A stretch of 36,492 nucleotides of DNA from Strigomonas culicis (taxonomy: Eukaryota > Euglenozoa > Kinetoplastea > Trypanosomatida > Trypanosomatidae), in the NCBI GenBank assembly GCA_000482145.1, contig AUXH01000133.1, positions 1 to 36,492 on the forward strand, in the 5' to 3' direction. The notes beneath the pieces were generated by a model that did not search any database, had not been told where the DNA came from, and was given only the letters and a program-made list of their open reading frames with translations. This document shows, in pieces, positions 9,363 through 18,577 of this stretch (the stretch's first letter is position 1; each line of letters begins with the position of its first letter). The translations under genes were made by a program, and so were the position numbers.

Positions 9363-12033
9363 ATGTTGAAGGCCCACATTGACGTAGGGGCACCACCGGT
9401 CGTGGAAGGTCCATCTTCGATAAGTGATGTCAATGACAACAGCGCAACAGACAAGCTCAATGAGAGTCATCAAGAGAGCGGCGCGGAGGCGGTCGAGTCG
9501 CCACTCGCACCACCCTCACACGAAACCACGCGAACGCGAACCTTTGTACAGTGTCATCAACTCGCTCTCAACAAGGATAAAGCGACTACCCCATGGACAG
9601 AGGCGCAAAAAAGCTTCCTAGAGTGTTATGTCTTCAGCCCCCACAGTAGCAACAACAATACGGCACTGAAAAGGGGTAATGTCCATCTTCAGGAAGCGTA
9701 TTACTATACCGGCGAGGTGTACTATGAGGAAAACACTGATGTTGTAGCAGATGGCAATGGAACAATGGTGTACATTTTATACGGACATGTAAATGCTAAT
9801 AATAATAGTGGTAGTACATCGCCTGTTCCCTTGGCGCTATATGACCGTCTGTGTCATTCCTATTACGCGCCCTCTCTGAACGAGCTATCGCAAATGGATG
9901 TGGATGCAGTGAGTAAGGACACACAACAGCGTTTATGCATCGCCGCGGTGTTTCTTTTCGAAGGCGTTTTTCAGAAGAACAAGAGACACGGAAGGGGGAA
10001 GCTGCTGCTCCTTCCTTTTTATTCCTTTATCGAATGTGTGTATGAAGACGGCCGGCCAATCCTCAGCCATGACTTGCAGCAGCAGCAGCGTGGCAGCTAT
10101 GCGTGCTGCTGGCGCCAGCTCGCCTTCATCTCTCGGCATGGATCGGTGCCAGACAGCACAATAGCGTGTGCGGCGACCGCAACATGCAATAATAATAGGT
10201 ACTAACACGCGACGGCTGGTGGCGGGTGATGGCTACATGGGTGATATGGTGGCCCACCGTCGTCTCTACACTACTAATAATAGTAAGGATGCTGATAATA
10301 ATACTAATAATGGTATTATCAAAGGTGAGCGCCTCGCGTACATTTTTGCTGAAAGGGGGGATAATAAGAACAAGAATAAAACGAAATGGAATACGCCTCC
10401 TTCCAACAATGACAGAGCTACCATAGTCTTCACGGCTGATCTCCAGTGGTGTTTTGAAGTTCGCTTCGTGCCGTTTCACTTTGGCAAATTCGTTTGGAAG
10501 AACCGACTCAACCGTCCGACCGATACCGCCTATTACCATCTCCACAGCAATGAGGAGACGGACGAGGACGAGAGCTTCATTGGTTTTGTTGATACGTCTC
10601 CCGCCGCGTCGACCGACGCCGCGATTGGCGCCATGTGTTTTGGTGTGCATAAGCGGCAGGCCCCCAACAGCAGCAGCAGCAGCAGCTTTTACTATTACAT
10701 CGGTGGCTACACATCCCCTCCGGAGGCCTGGCAGCGGCCACCCGAATGCCAAGGCAGCCCGCAAAAAGCGGCTGCTACGGCGATGCGGGGCAGAGGGGAG
10801 CGAGCGGGCGCTGCTGTGCTTTTTTCGCTGGAGCCCACCACCACCGCGATCTTGATCCACCCGCGTCCTCCCACGAGCGAGCAGCGTGGCGAAGACGATG
10901 TGTGTCATCGCCACGGTGCACATATTTTATTCGCTGGCAACCCCTCTTATTTATTAGACAGCAACTCTTTCTTTCCGGACTTCGAAGATGTACCGGCACC
11001 TACGACGGGAGAGGATGACGATGCGCTGTACCTGCCGCTGCTCACCCCTCACTACTCTCGCTACCCGGAGTGGCAGCAGCAGCCGTACGATACGAACGGG
11101 AGCGACACCATTCTGCTGTTCGACGAGTTGAGGATAAAGAGCGCCTCGTGCGCGCTCAATGGGCTGTGGGAGCCGCTTTTCGCACTTCTCGATGACGCGC
11201 TCGCACATGGACAGGAGGGCGAAACAGAGGCAACGGCAGCAAAGGACGAGGTGCTTTTGTTTTTGCAGTGCCTGAACCGCACACGACAGCAAACGCAAAA
11301 GCGAGAGAGGGGAGAGAATAATCTCAATAAGAACAATAATGATGTGTATGTGAAAGATATTTGCTTGTTTATCTTTCAACATCAGTTCAGTGACCAGTGG
11401 CACCGGCTTTTTACTTCTTTTTATAAGTTCTTCTTTTTCCTATTTGGGAACATGGAGTTGGATGACACAAATCGCGAGGACGAAGGCCATAATAATAATA
11501 ATAATAATAATAGTAATAATAATAATAATAGTAATAATGATAATAATAGTAATAATGATAATAATAGTAATAATAATAATGCATTACAAGCGCTAAAAGC
11601 ATTTTTAAAACAAAACGGCGGACGCTCGAACACTGCCGAGTGCACTACTAGCGATGGCAATGGCATCCCATCCTTTTCATTTGAGACGAAGAGTAGCACC
11701 CCTATTAATAATAATAATAATAACAATATTAATAAAAAGTTTGACTTGGCGTTGCATTTGTTTTCCTCTTTCGTGCTTTCTGCCGCACTCCGCATACTTC
11801 CTTTCGTGGTCCACTGTATGAATGCCCTGAGCGATGCCAATATATCGATGGCACACACACACTTTTTCAATAATAATAATAATAATAATAATATTTTTGT
11901 TGCAGCGGAAGTGAATGCGCAGAATGAAATCGAAAAAGAAGTGCTCTTGTTTTGTTACGAGCTTTTATTTGATCGGTTTTGTATAAAGTCCATTTTGCTG
12001 TCCATGACAAAACGGTTAGACTTAACGCAAAGT

Positions 12034-12067
<34 letters not shown>

Positions 12068-14379
12068 GTGTGTGCTTAAAAGAAGGAAATGCGTTTGGGG
12101 TTCCTTTTTTGTTTTCCTCCGCTTCGTGTCAATACTTCTACAGTCGCCACAGCGACACGGTGGGCCAGCGGGGCTCCGGCACGTTGCAGCAACTGCTGGC
12201 CTCCTTCCATCATGCGGTGCAGCGGGTCGGCGGCAGCTATGGCACCGTCGAAGCGATGCTCTTTTTACTAATGCCCCTGGAGCAGCAGACGGCGGAGGAA
12301 GATGTACGTCACCGTATGCACCAGCAGCTCAACGAGATGATCGATGTGACTGCACACGTGTTCACACTGAATCCGGCTTCTAATACGAATGACTGTGAGA
12401 CTGTCCACTATGTGCTTCATTCCAAAATGGAACGTATCATTCATTTATTGTACCTGGTGATCACCTATTGCGATGCGCATGGGGTTACTGTGAGTAAAGA
12501 AGGAGTTCAGCACCAGTTGGCGCTGCTCGTGATCATGGCAGCGATGCGTGCCGGGGGGAGCGCTACGCAGCCGCAGAGCCACTCTCCGACCGCCCTACCG
12601 GTACGCTCGAATGGGTTTCTGTTTGCGCTGCAGCAGCGGCAGTTTGATCCCTTCAGTCTCTTGCATCTTCTGTATTACATCTACGAGCGGGTGAACCCCA
12701 CGCTGCCCTTGACGAGCCACGCCCCGTCGAGGGAGGGGGCGACCACGACGGAGAGCATCGCGACATGGATACGGACGGTGCAGGCGCAGAATTATCTTTT
12801 TGGTGGGGAGGAGCAGAGATGGTCAACTGGTGATCAGAATAACACGAAGAAGAGCTTCTTCTTTTCTGTGTTGCACTTTTACTATGAGGTCTGCGCATCC
12901 ATTCTGTCCTTGGATTGTTTGCCCATTGCCAACGATGACATCCATCCGCAGCCTGCGTTACGGTTTCCGATACAGAACCAGCACTTGCGGACTTTGTTCT
13001 GTTCCGTGGGGACGTCGCTCTTATCGCAGCGCGCGTTGCATTTTATATTTCAGGATAACAATAAGGATAATAATACTGTGAAACAGGAAATTGACGCCTA
13101 TTTTGCCTCGGCGCCCTCCAGTAGCAATGGGATGAGCCGCGTGCTCTTCGCCAAACACGTCAAGCTAAATCCTGGCACCCTGAGGCTGTACTTCCCTCAC
13201 ACGACGGAGTGGTTCGTCCGCGACTACGCAAACATCTACGCGTACGTGCGCGGCGGTGCGCGCCGCTGTGGGGCGGATCTCTATCGCAGCCTCGACGACC
13301 TGCACGCGGACCTCAGCGCCTCCCCCACCCCGCCCGACGCGGCTGGCTCGTGCCCGGACGGCGCGGCTCGCGCGAGTGTGCGGTGTGCCGAGATCCCCTC
13401 CATCGCGGTGTGGGTGGCGGGCTGCCTGCTGGAAGCGGTTGATGCGCTGCAGGCGCTGTGTACAAGGGCCGAGCCCGGCGCGGGGGGGGAGGCGCCGCCT
13501 GCCCTTCTCTTCACGTGGAGGCACTTTCTCTTGGCCTCGCGTTTGTTCCCCACGGCACACGGTGGGCCGCCCGCCACACAGCCGGCCGTGGCGAGCCCGC
13601 CGCCGGGCCTGCCTGTGCTGCTGACGAAGGCGGAGTTGCTATACATTCATTTTCTGTTTTCCTTCCTGGCCCTTTACTTTTCGATCCACTGTGAGCTGAG
13701 CATTACACGGAAGAGTAAAAACACGAGTGCAAATCCGAATGAGGAGGGGTATGACAGCGACCCGCATCACAGGCGGAGCACGTCGCGGGCCTCCACCATG
13801 CAGTACAGCTCGCTCTTCACAACGTCCAGCAGCAACAGCAGCGCGGACAGTGGCAGCCTGCCGCGTGTGTGTGAGGCGATGGGCAGCCATCCCCCCACGC
13901 ACGACAGCAGTCGACTCGACATCTCCTTCAGTTCCGAAGAGAACAGCAGCCGCAACAACCATACGACCGGTCACGCGCATCAGCAGCACCCGCTGGCCAC
14001 CCCGCGCTCGTACCAGTCCGCCTCGACCTCCTCGGTCGATCGGCAGCGCTTCCACACGCCGACGATGGCGTCCGACACGCCGCCGCTGGTGGTGCCGCCG
14101 AGCCTCGAGCACAGCCCGCGGCCCGTCGGCACGTCCGCCTCCCTCCCCCGTCGCCTCCTCTCCCCCACCACGCCCCCCAGCCGCCGGTACAAGCACCCCC
14201 ATAGTGGCGCGAACACGACCACTGCATTCGATGGAAAGGCCTACGTGCTGCTCGTCCGTGTGCCAAGCGGCTTTGTGCATGACATCGCATTCGAAGCTTT
14301 TGAAAACGCTCTGAGAGGCGTCCAGTTTTACATGGATCGTCATCAAGCGCCGACGTCCACGGCGCCAAAAACAGAGTAG
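9363..14379 (+). CDS. Giant MORN-repeat protein with Asn-rich body, one frameshift
   Basis: Two frames are joined: 9363-10205 (frame 3) and about 10165-14379 (frame 1). Only 32 nt lie between the first stop (10203-10205) and the next ATG (10237), with no pyrimidine tract, so a single gene with one surplus base is more likely than two genes. Removing that base gives 1671 residues. Seen: MORN-like units near residues 112-135 (YTGEVYYE... GNGTMVY), 197-216 (FEGVFQKNKRHGRGKL) and 221-231 (FIECVYEDGRP), and perhaps one at GDGYMGDMV just after the junction. The rest alternates poly-Asn runs coded by AAT with predicted helical segments, and ends in a Ser/Pro-rich stretch and a short ordered tail (AYVLLVRVPSGFVHDI). 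MORN repeats bind membranes or act as scaffolds. A VPS9-like fold, as in alsin, is conceivable for the helical part near 11920-12710, but I cannot show it. The function is unknown. Confidence 0.62.
11491..12066 (+). repeat. AAT trinucleotide tracts coding poly-Asn
   Basis: Four in-frame AAT tracts lie in the MORN gene: 11491-11580 (30 codons, Asn with interspersed AGT Ser and GAT Asp), about 11706-11732, 11869-11892, and 12037-12066 (ten AAT). Almost all use AAT rather than AAC, although neighbouring genes favour GC-ending codons, which points to replication slippage rather than codon selection. Confidence 0.9.
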
Positions 14380-14690
14380 GTGGCCGAAGCAGAAAATAAA
14401 AAAAAGAACAGTATGATTATACAGTTTGTGTTATCGTTTTGTATATTAGTGTGTCACCATGAAACGTGTCGATGCATTTTCCATGTTATAAACTACACAA
14501 AAAGAAAAAATAAAAGCTATATCCAAGTTGTTGTCCATGTAAGGCATGCATTGTGTATTGTATCAGCAAAAGGTAAGCCTACGTTTTTGTCTCTTCCACT
14601 GTTTTATCTCCTCCTCTTTCCTTCTTTACTTGAAGTTTTAGATACTAGTTTCTTTTTCATTTGTTTTGGTATCCGTATTGAATAGACAAT

Positions 14691-14737
14691 TCATTCTTGC
14701 ATTTTCTTGTTGTTTTGCGTTGTTACTATTTTTGTAG
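14691..14737 (+). promoter_or_regulatory. Predicted spliced-leader acceptor
   Basis: A long T/C/G-rich, A-poor tract ends in the first AG at 14736-14737, giving a leader of about 165 nt for the gene at 14903. Confidence 0.55.
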
Positions 14738-14855
14738 AACGCACAACACATAATCTCTTCGTACTACTTAACTTACATTATAATTCTTGTTCAATTTAGT
14801 AGAAGAGAGTAACTCCAATAGAGGTTTCGAATATTAATACATAAGTAAAGGAAGT

Positions 14856-14894
14856 AAATTTACATAAATAAATAAACAAATAAATAAATAAATT
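14856..14894 (+). repeat. AAAT tetranucleotide repeat in the 5' leader
   Basis: Imperfect AAAT/ACAT repeats end a few bases before the ATG at 14903. They fall in the predicted 5' UTR and supply in-frame stops (TAA at 14885-14887). Confidence 0.75.
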
Positions 14895-14902
14895 TATACA
14901 AG

Positions 14903-17320
14903 ATGAGCTCAAAAGGACACTCCTCGCCGAGCGAAGACGAGCGCCGCACGCACCCCTTCGGGTCGGACGACGCCAACCACCGCAGCCACAACGGCAGCTC
15001 GCAGGAGGGCTCCTTCACACGCCGCGCGGTCACCGCTGCCGGCGCCCAGCATCCGCCCTACGCGGGGAGCGACAACACCCCGCTGCCCAACTCGATCACA
15101 AACACGGCCAACACGTCCTCCGTCAACACGAGTGGCTTCGCGTCGGGCGTCGACCGGCGGCAGCTCACGAGCCTGCTGACGGACCTGAACGCGTCCAACA
15201 GCAGCCATCTGGGGGTGAAGAGGGGTAATGGCAACACGAACAACGTGAACAACCGCAGCGGCGGCGGCAGGACGCCCCCTCGCGGCCAGCGCCTGGCGCA
15301 GCTCCGCCCGCACGGCGCCGCGAACGCGAACAAGAGCGTCGGCGTGAACCAAGCGGTCGCCATCGGCGCCGGCTCCTCCTGGGGCTCCGGCACGCGGCGG
15401 CCGGCGCCCGTGCGCGGCAACAGCAGCGGCCGCGAGGCGAGCCGCGACCCGTCCCAGCCGCCACACGAGCCCGCCACCCGCGCCGCGCACGTCGACTGCG
15501 CGCCGGCGGGGCCCCGCGCCTACGGCGCGGCCACCCGCCACCTGCGCTCGACACCGGAGGAGTACTTCGGTGGCGTCGGCGGCCCGGCCGCCACGCGCGT
15601 GGCCTCGCAGCCGCGCGCCGCCGGCGGGGCCCTTGCGCCCGCGGCGCAGCCCTCCGCGGAGCTCAGCCTCATTCCGATCAGCGAGCGCGAGGCCGCCGCC
15701 GCCCCCCACCGCGCCGACTCGACCTATTCGTCCTACTCCTACTCCTACTCCTATTCCTCCTACTCGTACTCCTACTCCGCCACGGAGTCGACCGGGCCGG
15801 CGCGGCGCGGCGCCAAGAACGCGGCGGACGAGCTGTACGAGGAGTTCTACGAGGAGGAGGTGGAGGAGGACGAGGAGGACGAGGAGGAGCCGCGCATCGA
15901 CATCATCGAGGGCAAGGGCCACGGCCGGACGCTACACGACATCCTCTACGGCACCCCGACCGCCGGCGCCAACGCGCGGCGCGACTACAGTCACGGCGAT
16001 GGCAGCTCCTCCAGCGCGCCGTCGGCGGCGGACGGCAAGAGGCAGCGGCGCGCGGCCGCAGCGAAGAAGAAGAAGCAGCAGACGCACCGTCGCGACAGCG
16101 ACAGCGACTCGACCGCCGTCGAGAGCGCGCGCGCGAGCACGCCGGAGCGCTGCGTGCCGAACCGCAAGAAGCACAAGAAGGACGCCGCCGGTGGCGCGAA
16201 GCACCAGCGCCGCCACGAGCCCTACGCTGAGGACGCGGAGGAGGAGAACCACGAACCGGTGACGGCGCCGCTCAAGGCGAACAAGGCCTCCGCCTCGCGC
16301 TCCAAGCGGCGCGACGCCAGCGAAGCAGAAGAGGAGGAGGAGAAGGAGGACGTCGCGGTCGTCCAGATACCCACAGGCCCCGCGCGCAAGCGGGGCGCGG
16401 CGGTGGTGTCCGCGGAGGAGCCGGTGCCCCATTCCAAGGAGCACGACTCCCCCGCCTCGCTCGTCGATAGGATGCGGGGCCGCAAGAAGAACGACGACCG
16501 CGCGGCGGAGCCCGCGGCGGAGCCCGCGGCGCACCCGCCGCAGCCGGCGCAGGACGACCAGCCGAAGAAGAAGGGCGGTGGCACCCTCTTCAGCATGTTC
16601 ACCTGCTGCGGCTCCAAGGACGCGGTGAAGACAAAGCGCGAGCCGGCGGCACCCAAGCCGGCAGCGCCTGAGCCGTCCGTGGCGCGCAGCACCGCAGATG
16701 CCGCGCAGTCCGCGCCGCGCGCGGCACACCCGAAGCGCAAGGCGCGATCGCCGTCGCCGGTCGCGGACGCGGTGTCGATTCCGACGCCGCGGGACCAAAA
16801 GGTGAAGACAAAGCGCGAGCCGGCGGCACCCAAGCCTGCAGCGCCTGAGCCGTCCGTGGCGCGCAGCACCGCAGATGCCGCGCAGTCTGCGCCGCGCGCG
16901 GCACACCCGAAGCGCAAGGCGCGATCGTCGTCGCCGGTCGCGGACGCGGTGTCGATTCCGACGCCGCGGGACCAAAAGGTGAAGACGAAGCGCACCGGCA
17001 AGGGCCGCTCGCCGGCGGTGAGCACCACCGACGCGGAGAAGAGCCCCAGCAGGGAGAAGGGGGACGGCGTGATCCACCGGCGGCCCGTTTGGGCGTCCAA
17101 GAAGGGCACCCGCAAGCAGCCGCAGCGGCGGCACAGGTCGGAGAAGCGGGATGGGAACGAGACGACCATCCTGAGTCTGGACACCGCCGGGTCGAGCCGC
17201 AGCCCTGCGCGTGCGCAGCCAGACCTCGTAGTGTCGGAAAAACGGGGGAAGAAGAGTGGGAAGGGGGGGAGGAAGGCCTCGCCTTCCACGACGCGTGATC
17301 CGTGGGAGGGAGTTGACTAA
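14903..17320 (+). CDS. Low-complexity charged protein of unknown function with 59-residue tandem repeat
   Basis: 805 residues, ATG preceded by an in-frame TAA at 14885. I recognise no domain. Seen in order: Ser/Asn/Gly-rich N-terminus; Arg/Ala/Pro-rich stretch; a Ser-Tyr alternating run (15724-15778); an acidic Glu/Asp block (about 15828-15890) followed by an ordered-looking segment RIDIIEGKGHGRTLHDILYG; basic Lys/Arg clusters that could be nuclear localisation signals; a Cys-containing segment LFSMFTCCGSK (near 16593); two near-identical 59-residue repeats and the start of a third (16625-16993); and a basic C-terminus. The alternation of acidic and basic disordered blocks is seen in chromatin, RNA-binding and cytoskeletal proteins alike, so no role is assigned. 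It lies just upstream of the TOR gene, but co-location in a kinetoplastid unit says little about function. Confidence 0.72.
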   Translation: MSSKGHSSPSEDERRTHPFGSDDANHRSHNGSSQEGSFTRRAVTAAGAQHPPYAGSDNTPLPNSITNTANTSSVNTSGFASGVDRRQLTSLLTDLNASNSSHLGVKRGNGNTNNVNNRSGGGRTPPRGQRLAQLRPHGAANANKSVGVNQAVAIGAGSSWGSGTRRPAPVRGNSSGREASRDPSQPPHEPATRAAHVDCAPAGPRAYGAATRHLRSTPEEYFGGVGGPAATRVASQPRAAGGALAPAAQPSAELSLIPISEREAAAAPHRADSTYSSYSYSYSYSSYSYSYSATESTGPARRGAKNAADELYEEFYEEEVEEDEEDEEEPRIDIIEGKGHGRTLHDILYGTPTAGANARRDYSHGDGSSSSAPSAADGKRQRRAAAAKKKKQQTHRRDSDSDSTAVESARASTPERCVPNRKKHKKDAAGGAKHQRRHEPYAEDAEEENHEPVTAPLKANKASASRSKRRDASEAEEEEEKEDVAVVQIPTGPARKRGAAVVSAEEPVPHSKEHDSPASLVDRMRGRKKNDDRAAEPAAEPAAHPPQPAQDDQPKKKGGGTLFSMFTCCGSKDAVKTKREPAAPKPAAPEPSVARSTADAAQSAPRAAHPKRKARSPSPVADAVSIPTPRDQKVKTKREPAAPKPAAPEPSVARSTADAAQSAPRAAHPKRKARSSSPVADAVSIPTPRDQKVKTKRTGKGRSPAVSTTDAEKSPSREKGDGVIHRRPVWASKKGTRKQPQRRHRSEKRDGNETTILSLDTAGSSRSPARAQPDLVVSEKRGKKSGKGGRKASPSTTRDPWEGVD
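16625..16993 (+). repeat. 177-bp tandem duplication inside the low-complexity gene
   Basis: Copy 1 is 16625-16801, copy 2 is 16802-16978, and 15 nt of a third follow. Copies differ at only a few bases (for example near 16655/16832 and 16750/16927), so the duplication is recent or kept uniform. Each copy codes 59 residues including KTKREPAAPKPAAPEP and ends in TPRDQK. Confidence 0.92.
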
Positions 17321-18577
17321 CGGCTGGGACAAAGAAAGGGAGGGAGCGCTTCTTCCTTACTTTCGCTTTCGTTCATTTGAGGAGTTGCCTTTTTTTTTTT
17401 CACTCCCCCCCCCTCCTCTCTTCTTCTTTCTTCTTTTTTTCGTCGACACATAACTAAAAAGGTAAATAGAACTAGAACTACAAACGACTGTAATGTCAGA
17501 ATCAAATTTCTCTTTTTCATTCGCTTCTTTCTTTTCATTCAATTTATTATGATCTATATACAGTCTTTTATAGAGTCCCAAGAATAAAAGAAAGGAGAAA
17601 GGCAGAAAAGAAAAAAAACTAACGATGGTGTTATATATTATACATAGCTTCTATAGGAATGGCATGTGTAATACGGTCGCTTCGTTTTTTTTATTTTGCT
17701 TGTTTGTTTGCTTGCATAAAATACTCCCCTTTTTTTTTTCATTAGAGCTTTAATATTTTTCATCATATTTTTGTTGTTCCTCATGGTGTCTCGTTTTTAA
17801 CATTAAACACTTAATTTGTTAGAATAAAAATGAGACATGTATTAGAAATGAAATTGTTTTTTATTTATGGTGGTCATGTGCATTCATAGCTTTCCTTCTG
17901 GTGTGTGGTGTAGTTTTTTTTTCTCTTTCGGAAGAAGAGAAGAAAATGTAGTTTGAAACAAAAAAAAGTATATATTACATCATCGCCTTCAAACAAAAAA
18001 AAAAAACATGCTTATAACTAATTAAGTCAATAAGGGGAAGAGAATGCATGTCTGTGTGCACTGCGTATGTCTTCCGCCACTACGAGCGACTTTGTTTGGC
18101 TATAATGATGCCATCACAACGGAACTATCACCCTCTCTCTTCTTGTTTCTCTCTTTGCATGTTCTTGTCTCATCATATAGTATATTTTTTAATTGTTTTT
18201 TTTTTTAAGAAACTACTAGCTTCTAGTTTCTCGTTGTCATTTTCACAAACACACACTCATTTAGTACTTTTTTTTTACATCTTGTATATTATTTTTCTTT
18301 CCTTTTTGTTCTTTTCTGATATAGTTTTCTTGTTTTTCCTCGTCCTTTTTTTTTTTTGCTGATATATAAAAAAAAGAAAAAAAACGTAAAGGAAAGAGGA
18401 GAATAACTGAGTGAACGTTAGCACATCGTAGTTTACTGGTTGGAAAGAGAGAAGGTGGAACAGAATAAGGAAAAAGAAAGCAAGCGAGATATAATACGTA
18501 CATACACATACACGTGAACAGGAAACGCAAAAATCATTAGTGATCCTAATAAATAAGAGTAATCTAAACCACTACCA
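17321..18577 (+). other. Long AT-rich spacer before the TOR gene
   Basis: 1257 nt without a supported gene. It holds many T and A runs, short T/C-rich stretches and the leader of the TOR gene. A hydrophobic open frame at 18048-18362 comes from translated poly-T and is not credible. I found no tRNA-like or other RNA gene. Confidence 0.7.
18338..18376 (+). promoter_or_regulatory. Predicted spliced-leader acceptor of TOR gene
   Basis: A T/C tract with a 12-T run (18346-18357) is followed by the first AG at 18375-18376, leaving a leader of about 201 nt. Other tract/AG pairs lie upstream, so alternative acceptors are possible. Confidence 0.45.

Larger units (their letters stand above)
14380..14902 (+). 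other. Spacer between MORN gene and low-complexity gene
   Basis: AT-rich, no gene supported. The short open frame at its start has no recognisable content. The spacer holds the 3' UTR, an acceptor site near 14737 and an A/T-rich leader ending in AAAT repeats. Confidence 0.75.

Noticed and set aside
14820..14832. B-box-like word (ggtttcgaat) suggesting a tRNA
   Set aside because: No matching A box or cloverleaf arms nearby; the surroundings are AT-rich leader sequence.
15932..17332. 466-codon minus-strand frame opposite the low-complexity gene
   Set aside because: Leu/Arg-rich shadow containing the same tandem repeat; the plus strand has the start, stop and acceptor signals.
18048..18362. 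104-residue strongly hydrophobic open frame before the TOR gene
   Set aside because: Phe/Leu/Ser content comes from poly-T and CT stretches of a spacer; no homology or separate acceptor.
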